This document shows positions 8,804-16,920 of a stretch of 64,000 bases of DNA, piece by piece. Positions within the stretch are counted from its first letter, which is position 1, and each line of letters begins with the position of its first letter. A program made the translations under genes and the position numbers. Origin of the DNA: Candidatus Aalborgicola danicus (GTDB taxonomy: Bacteria > Pseudomonadota > Gammaproteobacteria > Burkholderiales > Burkholderiaceae_C); the NCBI GenBank assembly GCA_016703945.1, contig JADJBC010000004.1, positions 69,501 to 133,500 of the forward strand. The letters are read 5' to 3'. Under the pieces are notes generated by a model. The model ran no database searches, was not told the DNA's origin, and saw only the letters and a program-made list of their open reading frames with translations.

Positions 8804-11557
8804 TCAAAGTACCACATTGACCAGACGCCCCGGCACAATGATCACGCGTTTGATGGGCGCACCCGCAGCGAAATTCACGAAGGTGTCGCAGGCCAGCGTC
8901 AGCGCTTCAATCTCGTCCTTGGAGGCACCCGAGGGCACCATTACCGAGCCGCGGAGCTTGCCGTTGACCTGCAACATGAGTTCAATCTCGTCCTGTTCCA
9001 GGGCCGCGGGGTCCACTTTCGGCCACGGGGCGTCCAGCAGATCACCACTGCCCTTGGCATAACCCAGTTCGCTCCACAACGCATGGGTGATGTGGGGGGT
9101 GGCCGGGTACAACACGCGCAGCAACAGTGAAAAGCCTTCCAGCACCGCCACCAGACCACCTTCGGATTCCACCGCCTTGAAGTCTTCCAGAGCGTTGATC
9201 ATCTTCATGGCGCCGGAGACCACGGTGTTGTATTGCATGCGCTGGTAGTCGTAGTCCACCTGTTTGAGCACGCTGTGCATCTCGCGCCGAAGAACCTTGG
9301 CTTCCTTGCTAAAGTTCAAGCCTTTTAGGCCATCAGCCCCCGTAGAATAAGCGTGAGCAGCTACCAAATTCATAGCGGACAGCTTGACGCCAAAGTTCCA
9401 CACACGGCGCAGGAAGCGGTAGCTACCTTCCACCGCTGCATCGTTCCACTCCAGCGTGGCTTCGGGCGGGGCGGTGAACATGGTGTAGAGGCGGGCGGTA
9501 TCGGCGCCGTATTTTTCGATCAGGTCTTGCGGATCGACACCGTTGTTCTTGGACTTGGACATGGTGCCCACGCCCTCGTAGTCGATGGGTGTGCCCACCG
9601 GCAGCAGCCCATCCGCACTGTCAACCGCCTTGGTGAGTTTGGCGCCGGTGATCTTGCCCGCGTCATCGAACACATGCTCCACATCCTGCGGCCAGAAGTA
9701 CTCCTTGCCGCCCTTGTCGGTGCGGCGCGAGTAGATATGGTTCAGCACCATGCCCTGCGTCAATAACTTGGTAAACGGCTCATCCACCGTGACCAGCCCC
9801 ATGTCGCGCATGACCTTGGTCCAGAAGCGCGCATACAGCAGGTGCAGGATGGCGTGTTCGATGCCGCCGATGTACTGGTCCATGCCGCTGCCACCAGTGG
9901 CTTGCTGCTGGTCGCGCATCCAATAGGCGGTACCCGCGCCGACCATGGCATCCATGTTTTGAGGGTCGCAGTAGCGCATGTAGTACCAGGAGCTATCGAC
10001 AAAGGTGTCCATGGTGTCGGTCTCGCGCCGCGCGGTCTTGCCGCACACCGGGCACACCACACCGGCATGGAAACCTTCGTGTTTGTGCAGCGGGTTGCCA
10101 GAGCCATCCGGCACGCAGTCCTGCGGCAGCACCACCGGCAAATCCTTCTCGGGTACTGGCACCGCGCCGTGTTCGGTGCAATGGATGATAGGAATGGGTG
10201 TACCCCAGTAACGCTGGCGGCTCACGCCCCAATCGCGCAGGCGCCAGGTCGTTTTTTTCTCGCCCAGCCCTTTGGCCTGCAAAGCGGCAGCCACCGCATC
10301 CACGGCATCCGCACAGGACAGGCCACTGAAGACATCCGAGTTGACGGTCACACCCCGTTGCTTGTCTGCATACCAATCTTGCCAATGGTCATGGTCGTAA
10401 CTAAGCCCGTCGATATGCACAACGTCATCAATGCGGAAGTTGTATTTCTTGGCAAAGGCAAAGTCGCGCTCATCGTGCGCAGGCACACCCATCACGGCGC
10501 CATCGCCATAACCCATCAGCACGTAGTTGCCGACCCACACGTCAATGGCGTCACCGGTCAGCGGGTGTGTCACCTTCAAACCGGTTGGCATGCCCAGCTT
10601 TTCTTTAACGGCCAGTTCGGCCTCGGTGGTGCCACCTGCCTTGCACTCTTCGATGAAAGCCGCCAGGCGCAGATTGGACTTGGCGGCATGCAGGGCCAGT
10701 GGATGCTCTGGTGCCACAGCACAAAAGGTGACACCCATGATGGTGTCGGCGCGGGTGGTGAACACATACATGCGGCCATCACCAATCAGCGCGCCATCGT
10801 CACCCCGGATGTCATGGGTGAATGCAAACCGCACACCGCTAGATTTGCCAATCCAGTTTTCCTGCATCAGCTTGACGCGCTCGGGCCAGCCCGGCAGGCC
10901 GGTCTGCACCTGGTCCAGCAGCTCTTGCGCGTAGTCGGTGATCTTCAGGTAGTAGCCGGGGATCTCGCGCTTCTCGACCGTGGCGCCGGTGCGCCAGCCC
11001 TTGCCGTCAATCACCTGTTCGTTGGCCAGCACGGTCTGGTCCACCGGGTCCCAGTTGACGACCTGGGTCTTGCGGTAGGCAATGCCTTTTTCCAGCATCT
11101 TCAAAAACAACCACTGGTTCCACTTGTAGTAGCTGGGGTCACAGGTAGCGACCTCGCGGCTCCAGTCGATGGCCAGGCCCATGGCCTGCATCTGGCCCTT
11201 CATGTAGGCAATGTTGTCATAGGTCCATTGGGCGGGAGGCACCTTGTTCTTCAACGCGGCGTTTTCGGCGGGCAGGCCAAAGGCGTCCCAACCCATGGGC
11301 ATCAGCACGTTGTGGCCGTTCATGCGCAGGTAACGCGCCAGCATATCGTTAATGGTGTAGTTGCGCACATGGCCCATGTGTAATTTGCCGCTGGGATAGG
11401 GCAGCATGGAGCAGGCATAGAACTTCTTTTTTAAGTTGCCCTGCGCATCACGCGCGTCTTCGGTCACGCGGTAGGCGTTCTGCCCTTTCCACAGGGGTTG
11501 TGCCCAGTGTGCGTGCGCCGCTTTTTCGATATCCAGGTGTTGGTATTTGTCTTGCAT
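8804..11557 (-). CDS. leuS: Leucyl-tRNA synthetase
   Basis: This 917-residue class I synthetase charges tRNA-Leu with leucine. The HIGH motif appears as HMGH within MLPYPSGKLHMGHVRNYTI and the KMSKS loop as MSKSKNNGVDP. The CP1 editing domain includes the conserved region GYGDGAVMGVPAHDERDF. Length is slightly above the usual 860-880. Part of the excess lies near residue 735, where a copy of the window's interspersed element is translated as SAMNLVAAHAYSTGADG. The gene is in a minus-strand operon after exbD (gap about 120 bases) and before lptE. Confidence 0.97.
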   Translation of the reverse strand: MQDKYQHLDIEKAAHAHWAQPLWKGQNAYRVTEDARDAQGNLKKKFYACSMLPYPSGKLHMGHVRNYTINDMLARYLRMNGHNVLMPMGWDAFGLPAENAALKNKVPPAQWTYDNIAYMKGQMQAMGLAIDWSREVATCDPSYYKWNQWLFLKMLEKGIAYRKTQVVNWDPVDQTVLANEQVIDGKGWRTGATVEKREIPGYYLKITDYAQELLDQVQTGLPGWPERVKLMQENWIGKSSGVRFAFTHDIRGDDGALIGDGRMYVFTTRADTIMGVTFCAVAPEHPLALHAAKSNLRLAAFIEECKAGGTTEAELAVKEKLGMPTGLKVTHPLTGDAIDVWVGNYVLMGYGDGAVMGVPAHDERDFAFAKKYNFRIDDVVHIDGLSYDHDHWQDWYADKQRGVTVNSDVFSGLSCADAVDAVAAALQAKGLGEKKTTWRLRDWGVSRQRYWGTPIPIIHCTEHGAVPVPEKDLPVVLPQDCVPDGSGNPLHKHEGFHAGVVCPVCGKTARRETDTMDTFVDSSWYYMRYCDPQNMDAMVGAGTAYWMRDQQQATGGSGMDQYIGGIEHAILHLLYARFWTKVMRDMGLVTVDEPFTKLLTQGMVLNHIYSRRTDKGGKEYFWPQDVEHVFDDAGKITGAKLTKAVDSADGLLPVGTPIDYEGVGTMSKSKNNGVDPQDLIEKYGADTARLYTMFTAPPEATLEWNDAAVEGSYRFLRRVWNFGVKLSAMNLVAAHAYSTGADGLKGLNFSKEAKVLRREMHSVLKQVDYDYQRMQYNTVVSGAMKMINALEDFKAVESEGGLVAVLEGFSLLLRVLYPATPHITHALWSELGYAKGSGDLLDAPWPKVDPAALEQDEIELMLQVNGKLRGSVMVPSGASKDEIEALTLACDTFVNFAAGAPIKRVIIVPGRLVNVVL
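9318..9376 (-). repeat. Interspersed element copy 1, inside leuS
   Basis: Read on the minus strand it begins GCTATGAATTTGGTAGCTGC and continues through CACGC, ATTC, ACGGGGGCT and GGCC. The same order of blocks is found at 25865, 48370 (minus), 58563 (minus) and 60086. The start forms a small inverted repeat, GCTAT-N7-GTAGC. It is in frame with leuS and adds no stop. Confidence 0.75.
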
Positions 11558-11654
11558 GGGTGAAGGGGCGACCTAGCGTCGCCAGATGGAGTGCTTGAGG
11601 GGATTTTAGGCGCAGCCGCCATAGTGCCTATAGAACTTGGCGCGACGGCAATTT

Positions 11655-11735
11655 GCCGCCGGGCCGCCCCAAGGCAAGTTAGCCCCCACGGGGGGCAGCG
11701 ACCCGCACAGCGGTGGAGCGTGGGGGCGCACTCTC
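11655..11735. repeat. Candidate GC-rich interspersed repeat overlapping the 3' end of exbD
   Basis: The stretch contains GCCGGGCCGCCCCAAGGC, a GCCCCC/GGGGGC hairpin at 11682-11696 and AGCGTGGGGG. I recall this combination as a common intergenic repeat in Comamonadaceae genomes, but there is only one copy in this window, so the window itself does not prove it. It supplies the last codons of exbD (STAVRVAAPRGG). Confidence 0.4.
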
Positions 11736-12140
11736 TTCGGTCACGAAACCAATGCGGTGCAGGCCCGCTAGGTGGGCCTGACCCATCAGCTCGACCACGC
11801 GGCCATAGGGGACGGCGGTGTCGGCGCGCAGGCGCACTTCGGTGTCGGGGTTGCGTTGCCCGGCCTGGCGCAGGGCAGCGGCCACGGCGTCTCGGCCCAA
11901 GGGCTTGTCGTCTACAAAAACCTGGCCAGACTTGTCCACCGTCAGCGCAATGAACTTGGGCGCTTCCAGCTTGGCGGCGCCTGGGCTTTTGGGCAAGTCC
12001 ACCTTGACGGCGCTGACCAGCAGGGGCGCCGTGATGATAAAAATGACCACCAGCACCAGCATCACATCCACCAGCGGCGTCATATTGATCTCGCTCATGG
12101 GTTGGGGGGCGGCCGTGCGCTCAAGGCGGCCGAAACTCAT
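11679..12140 (-). CDS. exbD: ExbD/TolR-family biopolymer transport protein
   Basis: A 153-residue inner-membrane protein that works with the ExbB-like partner to turn proton flow into motion for TonB- or Tol-dependent processes. The single transmembrane helix MTPLVDVMLVLVVIFIITAP carries the essential aspartate of the family (PLVDVML). The periplasmic domain has FIALTVDKSGQVFVDDKPLG and VRLRADTAVPYGRVVELM. The last dozen residues come from a GC-rich repeat-like sequence and look non-native. Its ATG overlaps exbB by 4 bases. Whether it serves TonB, Tol or another system cannot be decided here, since neither tonB nor tolA is nearby. Confidence 0.9.
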   Translation of the reverse strand: MSFGRLERTAAPQPMSEINMTPLVDVMLVLVVIFIITAPLLVSAVKVDLPKSPGAAKLEAPKFIALTVDKSGQVFVDDKPLGRDAVAAALRQAGQRNPDTEVRLRADTAVPYGRVVELMGQAHLAGLHRIGFVTEESAPPRSTAVRVAAPRGG

Positions 12141-12784
12141 ACTGACTTCTGTGTAATCAACAGCTCGCGCAAGTCACGGGCAAAACCTTCAAGATCGGCC
12201 TCTATGCGCCCAATGTAGCGGCCCAGCACGTTGTAGCCCAGGACTGCCGGAATAGCCACCGCCAGGCCCGCGGCCGTCATGATCAATGCCTCGCCGACCG
12301 GGCCGGAAATCTGATCTATGCTGACTTGGCCGGCACCCGAGATGCCCATCAGCGCATGGTAAATGCCCCAGACCGTGCCCAACAGGCCCACAAAGGGCGC
12401 GGTGGAACCGACTGTAGCCAATAACACCTGGCCAGCCTGCAGCTTGAGCAAGACCGTATGTAAAGCATCGCGCAACAGGCGTGTAAGTTGCTGGGATTTA
12501 TCGCCCGCACCGGCCAGCGTGCCGCTGGTTTGCGCCCGGCTGGCCTCTACCAGTGGTGTCACCAGGACTTCACGGTCAAATAGCTGCACTGAACGCAGCC
12601 CCTCTTCCAATGAAGGGGCCTGCCAAAAGGCGGCTGTGCTGCGGGCCACGTCGCGGTGGGCTCGCAGCAGCAACCAGGCTTTCCACAAAATCACAACCCA
12701 GCTGGCGACCGACATGACCAGAAGTACCAATGCAACGCCCATACTGACGGCGTCACCCTGCCGCAGCAGGTCGGTAGCGTTCAC
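12137..12784 (-). CDS. exbB: ExbB/TolQ-family proton channel protein
   Basis: This 215-residue protein starts with GTG and overlaps the dapB stop by 4 bases. Three hydrophobic segments are visible: LVLLVMSVASWVVILWKAW near the N-terminus, QVLLATVGSTAPFVGLLGTV, and a third, ALIMTAAGLAVAIPAVLGYN. The GTVWGIYHALMGIS and the TAAGLAVAIPA regions are the family signature around the proton path. It forms the motor with the ExbD-like protein encoded next. Confidence 0.92.
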   Translation of the reverse strand: MNATDLLRQGDAVSMGVALVLLVMSVASWVVILWKAWLLLRAHRDVARSTAAFWQAPSLEEGLRSVQLFDREVLVTPLVEASRAQTSGTLAGAGDKSQQLTRLLRDALHTVLLKLQAGQVLLATVGSTAPFVGLLGTVWGIYHALMGISGAGQVSIDQISGPVGEALIMTAAGLAVAIPAVLGYNVLGRYIGRIEADLEGFARDLRELLITQKSV

Positions 12785-13584
12785 CGCAATCCCAACACGT
12801 CGTACATGTCAAACAGTCCGGTTTGCCGCCCGTCAAGAAAACGCACGGCGCGCAAGCTGCCTTGGGCGTAGGTGACCCGGCTCGACGACTTGTGGCTGAT
12901 TTCGATGCGCTCGCCAATCCCCGCGAACAAAACGGTGTGATCTCCCACAATGTCACCACCGCGAATCGTGGCAAAACCGATGGAGGACGGGTCACGCTCG
13001 CCGGTCACGCCTTCCCGGGCATAAACGGCACAGTCCTTCAGGTCGCGGCCCAAAGCACCCGCTATGACCTCACCCATCTTCAAAGCGGTTCCAGACGGGG
13101 CATCGACCTTGTGGCGGTGGTGCGCTTCGACAATTTCAATGTCATAACCCGTAGCCAGGGCCTTAGCCGCCATCTCCAGCAGCTTGAGAGTTACGTTGAC
13201 GCCGACGCTCATATTGGGCGACATGACGATCGCCATATCCTTGGCCATCTCCGCGACGTCTGCCTTTTGGGCATTCGTGAAACCGGTGGTACCAATCACA
13301 GCAGCAACGCCGAGTTCACGGCAGGCTTTCAGGTGCTGCAGTGTCCCTTCGGGACGTGTGAAGTCGATCAGGAAGCGGCTATTTTGCAAGCCCTGTTTCA
13401 GATCCGCCGTGATCGCTACGCCCGTAGACCGCCCAAGAAACGCGCCGGCATCCTGCCCCATTGCAGCACTATCGGCCAAGTCGAGTGCGCCTGTCAGACG
13501 GCAATCCGGGTCGGCATCAATGGCCTGGATCAACATCTGTCCCATGCGGCCGGACGCGCCAGCCACGGCAATCTGGTAAGCCAT
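12781..13584 (-). CDS. dapB: 4-hydroxy-tetrahydrodipicolinate reductase
   Basis: DapB makes tetrahydrodipicolinate with NAD(P)H in the diaminopimelate/lysine pathway, feeding peptidoglycan synthesis. The start at 13584 (MAYQIAVAGASGRMGQ) gives 267 residues and has GGAGGG 9 bases upstream; the ATG at 13602 is within that leader. Seen are the nucleotide loop GASGRMG, the central GTTGFT, and the signature EAHHRHKVDAPSGTALK. It lies 24 bases after bamE and overlaps exbB by 4 bases. Confidence 0.97.
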   Translation of the reverse strand: MAYQIAVAGASGRMGQMLIQAIDADPDCRLTGALDLADSAAMGQDAGAFLGRSTGVAITADLKQGLQNSRFLIDFTRPEGTLQHLKACRELGVAAVIGTTGFTNAQKADVAEMAKDMAIVMSPNMSVGVNVTLKLLEMAAKALATGYDIEIVEAHHRHKVDAPSGTALKMGEVIAGALGRDLKDCAVYAREGVTGERDPSSIGFATIRGGDIVGDHTVLFAGIGERIEISHKSSSRVTYAQGSLRAVRFLDGRQTGLFDMYDVLGLR

Positions 13585-13608
13585 GTTTCGGGTTCCCTCC
13601 ATCTGGCC

Positions 13609-14154
13609 CTAGGGGCGCCCCGACTCCAGCGGTGGATACTCCGTTGCAGGCTCCACACCACTGCCCGCAGGGGTGACTGTTTTGTTTGGCAAAGGATAGC
13701 GCTTCAACTGTTCTTCTGACGCCTCCAACACCGGTTGGGAACGTAAGAACGATTTAGTCTGCAAGGTAGCCACAAATTCAGTTTCACTGGGCAATTCATC
13801 TGCTACCGTGCGCTCCAGCGCATCGCCCTTAAAGTACAAACTCAGCTTGCGAGACTGTGGCGCCAAGCCTTGGCGATTGAGAGTGAAAACGTAGTCCCAA
13901 CGATCCGCGTGAAAGACACTGACCAGCAAGGCCGTTCCCAGGATATCGCGAACCTGTGCTTTGGGCATGCCCGGCTTGATTTCAGCCAGTTGTTCACGCG
14001 TCACGACGTTGCCCTGAACGATGTCACTCTTGTAAGGCGAAATGATGGACGCAATTCGGTTGCTGGCGCCATCAAAGCTGCCACACCCCGCAAGTCCTGC
14101 AAAGGCAAGCACGACAAAGGGCAAGCACAAGCTACGGCAATGAAGATCGGACAT
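13609..14154 (-). CDS. bamE: Outer-membrane assembly lipoprotein BamE
   Basis: BamE is a small lipoprotein of the BAM complex that folds outer-membrane barrels. The 181-residue protein has a lipobox (LAGLAGCGSF) and the SmpA/OmlA domain: IVQGNVVTREQLAEIKPGM, then QVRDILGTALLVSVFHADRW and the strand WDYVFTLNRQG. The C-terminal tail after residue 140 is longer than in E. coli, as in many Burkholderiales. It is the first gene of a probable operon bamE-dapB-exbB-exbD-leuS-lptE and is divergent from fur with 84 bases between starts. Confidence 0.93.
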   Translation of the reverse strand: MSDLHCRSLCLPFVVLAFAGLAGCGSFDGASNRIASIISPYKSDIVQGNVVTREQLAEIKPGMPKAQVRDILGTALLVSVFHADRWDYVFTLNRQGLAPQSRKLSLYFKGDALERTVADELPSETEFVATLQTKSFLRSQPVLEASEEQLKRYPLPNKTVTPAGSGVEPATEYPPLESGRP

Positions 14155-14238
14155 GGAGGGTTACGCAAGATATGATCGCACCATTGTAGCGGTTGAGAAC
14201 CATTCAGCCGGCTGAGCTCTCCCGGCGGAAAGATGCCC

Positions 14239-14697
14239 ATGACCAACATCGACGAACTCAAGAACACGGGGCTGAAGGCGACCATCCCCCGTCTGAAGAT
14301 ACTGGAGGTGTTTCAGCGAAGCAGCCAACGCCACCTGACTGCTGAAGACGTTTTCCGCGTGTTACTCCAGGAACGGTCGGACGTTGGCTTGGCAACGGTG
14401 TATCGCGTTTTGACCCAGTTTGAACAGGCCAGCATTTTGAGTCGTAGCCACTTCGAGAGTGGCAAAGCGGTTTACGAACTCAACGAAGGGCAACACCACG
14501 ATCACCTGGTGTGCCTTGATTGTGGCAAGGTAGAAGAGTTTTTTGACGCCGAGATCGAAAGCCGTCAACACGCCGTAGCGAAGGCAAAAGGATTTTCCAT
14601 ATCGGACCATGCCCTGAGCCTGTACGCGACCTGCACGAAGGACAATTGCCCGAGTCGCCCGCCCAGTCTGTCGGATCGTACGGCACTTACCCGATAG
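14239..14697 (+). CDS. fur: Ferric uptake regulator
   Basis: Fur represses iron-acquisition genes when bound to Fe(II). I choose the second ATG at 14239 (MTNIDELKNTGLKATIPRLK) because GGAAAG is then 6 bases upstream; the ATG at 14233 is too close. The protein has 152 residues. The winged-helix part contains ATVYRVLTQFEQASIL, and the metal-binding and dimer region has EGQHHDHLVCLDCGKVEEF plus the C-terminal CTKDNC pair. Position opposite bamE is conserved in beta- and gammaproteobacteria. Confidence 0.96.
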   Translation: MTNIDELKNTGLKATIPRLKILEVFQRSSQRHLTAEDVFRVLLQERSDVGLATVYRVLTQFEQASILSRSHFESGKAVYELNEGQHHDHLVCLDCGKVEEFFDAEIESRQHAVAKAKGFSISDHALSLYATCTKDNCPSRPPSLSDRTALTR

Positions 14698-14703
14698 GAG
14701 CCC

Positions 14704-15654
14704 TCAACTCCCCTGCGCCATGGCTTTGCGGTGGCGCTCGACAAACTCTTGGTAGGTGTCAATTCCGCGAAGTTGCAGGATGGTATTGCGCACGGCAGCT
14801 TCCACCAACACCGCGATGTTGCGACCCGCGACCACCTGGATAACCACCTTGCGGACGGGCACACCCAAGATGTCTTGGGTCAGAGGTTCATAAGGGATGC
14901 GTTCGTACTCCTTTTCCAGGGTTTCACGGCGCACCAGATGGACAATCAGCTTGAGCCGCATCTTGCGGCGAACCGCGGTCTCGCCAAAGATCCCACGAAT
15001 GTCCAACAGACCGATGCCGCGCACCTCCAACAAATTCTGCAGCAATTCCGGGCAACGGCCTTCGATCGTGGTCTGGTTGATGCGGTAAAGGTCAACGGCG
15101 TCGTCTGCGACCAAGCCATTGCCGCGTGAAATAAGCTCCAGACCCAACTCACTCTTGCCCAAACCGGACTCACCGGTAATCAGCACACCCAAGCCCAAAA
15201 TATCCATAAACACACCGTGCATGGATGAACGGTCGGCAAAATGCTTGGACAGGTAAGCCCGCAACACGTCGATCACAAAGGCTGACGATTCCTGGGTGCT
15301 AAACATAGGAATCTGAGCACGTTCACACATCGAAAGAAGTGCTTGCGGAGCCTGCTGACCGTCGGCAAGAACCAGCACCGGGGGTTCCAGCGTGACAATG
15401 CGCGCAATGCGCCGGGCACAATCTTCAGTGGTCGCGCTCGTGATGTAACTGATCTCACGCTCACCCAGGATTTGCACTCGATAGGGGTGGATGTAGTTCA
15501 AATACCCCACCAAATCAGCACCAGACCGTGCCGCCCGGACTGCTACCTCGTCAAATCTGCGCTCCGAGGCACCCAAACCCGCCACCCACTCCCAATGCAA
15601 ACGGGAGCGAAATTCCTCGAACAGAACATCAGCACTGACTACGGTGGGTTTCAC
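14704..15654 (-). CDS. hprK: HPr kinase/phosphorylase
   Basis: HprK phosphorylates and dephosphorylates HPr on serine; in betaproteobacteria it links carbon and nitrogen PTS branches to regulation rather than sugar uptake. The P-loop is GESGLGKSELG and the second signature is EVRGIGLLDIRGIFG. The GTG at 15654 (VKPTVVSADVLFEEF) agrees with the usual start and gives 316 residues; an ATG at 15705 would overlap ptsN by 25 bases. Neither has a strong ribosome binding site, so the start is uncertain. It lies just downstream of ptsN. Confidence 0.93.
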   Translation of the reverse strand: MKPTVVSADVLFEEFRSRLHWEWVAGLGASERRFDEVAVRAARSGADLVGYLNYIHPYRVQILGEREISYITSATTEDCARRIARIVTLEPPVLVLADGQQAPQALLSMCERAQIPMFSTQESSAFVIDVLRAYLSKHFADRSSMHGVFMDILGLGVLITGESGLGKSELGLELISRGNGLVADDAVDLYRINQTTIEGRCPELLQNLLEVRGIGLLDIRGIFGETAVRRKMRLKLIVHLVRRETLEKEYERIPYEPLTQDILGVPVRKVVIQVVAGRNIAVLVEAAVRNTILQLRGIDTYQEFVERHRKAMAQGS

Positions 15655-15680
15655 ATCGATTGCTGCGAAGGACCTGCCAA

Positions 15681-16148
15681 TCAGGCAACTTGTGCCGACT
15701 GCCAACCCTCGATCAGGGCATGCAATTGGTGAGCATCGGTGCTGGAAACCAGCTTTTCACGCAGCTCGGCATCACTCAGCAATTCGGCGATTTCTGACAG
15801 AATTTCAAGGTGCTTTTGCGTCGCCGCTTCCGGAACCAACAAAAAGATCAGCAGCCCAACCACTTTGTCGTCTGGGGCGTCAAAACCAATGGGGTGGGCC
15901 AATTGGAACACTGCCGCCATCGGCGCTTTCAGACCCTTGATGCGGCCATGGGGAATGGCCACGCCATGACCCAGACCGGTTGAGCCAAGTCGCTCACGTG
16001 AAAACAGGCTGTCAGCTACCAGTGCTCGGCTCAATCCATGCAAATTCTCAAACAACAAGCCGGCTTCCTCGAAAGCACGCTTTTTGCTGGTCACTTCAAC
16101 TTGCGCCAGCACTTGTGCGGGCGATAGGATGCTTGCTAGTCGATTCAT
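15681..16148 (-). CDS. ptsN: Nitrogen PTS IIA component (EIIA-Ntr)
   Basis: A 155-residue PTS EIIA type 2 protein. The phosphorylated histidine is in GVAIPHGRI. The rest follows the family: TSKKRAFEEAGLLF near the start and VVGLLIFLLVPEAATQKHLE. EIIA-Ntr receives phosphate from NPr and regulates potassium transport, stress and nitrogen processes by protein contacts. It lies between hpf and hprK; a terminator-like hairpin separates it from hpf. Confidence 0.95.
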   Translation of the reverse strand: MNRLASILSPAQVLAQVEVTSKKRAFEEAGLLFENLHGLSRALVADSLFSRERLGSTGLGHGVAIPHGRIKGLKAPMAAVFQLAHPIGFDAPDDKVVGLLIFLLVPEAATQKHLEILSEIAELLSDAELREKLVSSTDAHQLHALIEGWQSAQVA

Positions 16149-16168
16149 GGTGTGGCCAGATTATGCAC

Positions 16169-16195
16169 AAAAAAGCCGCCTGGCAATCAGGCGGC
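16169..16195 (-). terminator. Intrinsic terminator between hpf and ptsN
   Basis: On the minus strand an 8-bp perfect stem GCCGCCTG / CAGGCGGC encloses a 5-base loop and is followed at once by six T. It lies 27 bases after the hpf stop and 21 bases before the ptsN start, so it should end or attenuate hpf transcription before ptsN. Confidence 0.8.
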
Positions 16196-16221
16196 TGCTG
16201 GGCTCCGGGAACTGCTTCAAC

Positions 16222-16551
16222 TTACATCAAGCGTTTCGGTGCACCATGGTGGTGGTCCTGAAGCCGGTCTTTGTGGCGAACGACCTGTCGGTCCAGTTTG
16301 TCCACCAACTCGTCGACAGCAGCATACAAATCCTCGTGGCTGCTTTCAGCAAACATGTCGCTGCCTTTGACATGAATATTGCACTCGGCACGCTGCCGTC
16401 GTTCTTTTTCCTTTTGCTTCTCAACGGTTAGGAGTACCTTGACATCGACCACCTGGTCAAAATGTCGGATGATTCGATCTAGCTTGGTCGTGACATAACT
16501 ACGCAGTGCAGGGGTAACTTCAAGATGGTGACCGCTGATCGTCAAATTCAT
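16222..16551 (-). CDS. hpf: Short ribosome hibernation-promoting factor
   Basis: This 109-residue protein starts MNLTISGHHLEVTPALRSYV and shows the Hpf/RaiA fold: LDRIIRHFDQVVDVKVLLTV, then AECNIHVKGSDMFAE and the helix DLYAAVDELVDKLDRQVVRH. Short HPFs help form 100S ribosome dimers in stationary phase. It lacks the C-terminal dimerisation domain of long HPF. It precedes ptsN and hprK, an arrangement common in proteobacteria, although rpoN, the other usual neighbour, is not here. Confidence 0.93.
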   Translation of the reverse strand: MNLTISGHHLEVTPALRSYVTTKLDRIIRHFDQVVDVKVLLTVEKQKEKERRQRAECNIHVKGSDMFAESSHEDLYAAVDELVDKLDRQVVRHKDRLQDHHHGAPKRLM

Positions 16552-16920
16552 AAAAAGCCTCCAATTGCTCTCGGGTTAAGAATCTTGCCATTTCATTCTG
16601 CAAGAACAGCAACCAAATCTTCACTAGGTTCGATTACCGTAATTTCACTATGCGCCCGAATCTGCGGAATTGCAATGCCTTTTTTCCTTCTGCAATGCAA
16701 CATATTGATGCCGAGCAGGGGCGGGCCGAACGAAACAAAGAATCCTCTACTCTGGTGCGATAATTTGAGAGGCGCAACTTTTGGAGAGCATTCTTTGGAC
16801 ACCACCTCGCGCAGCTAGCTTTCCCGTCCTATTGGGATAGGGTTCCAATTTTCGAAAGCGTCTGCAACCTGAAAAATGGTTCGAACCGATTGGTTGGAAT
16901 TTGCCTTCGATTGAATTGCC
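16552..16920. other. Intergenic region between hpf and corA
   Basis: About 370 bases between divergent genes, AT-richer than its surroundings. It must hold promoters for both hpf and corA. I looked for a sigma-54 site (GG-N10-GC) upstream of hpf and did not find a good one. A 70-codon minus-strand frame at 16593-16805 has no recognisable homology. Confidence 0.5.

Noticed and set aside
9842..11383. Long open frame of 513 codons on the plus strand
   Set aside because: It is antisense to leuS, which has all synthetase motifs; composition is that of a shadow frame in GC-rich DNA.
16640..16760. Sigma-54 promoter upstream of hpf
   Set aside because: GG and GC pairs are present but with 12-base rather than 10-base spacing.
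16593..16805. Minus-strand frame of 70 codons between hpf and corA
   Set aside because: No homology recognised, no ribosome binding site and atypical composition.
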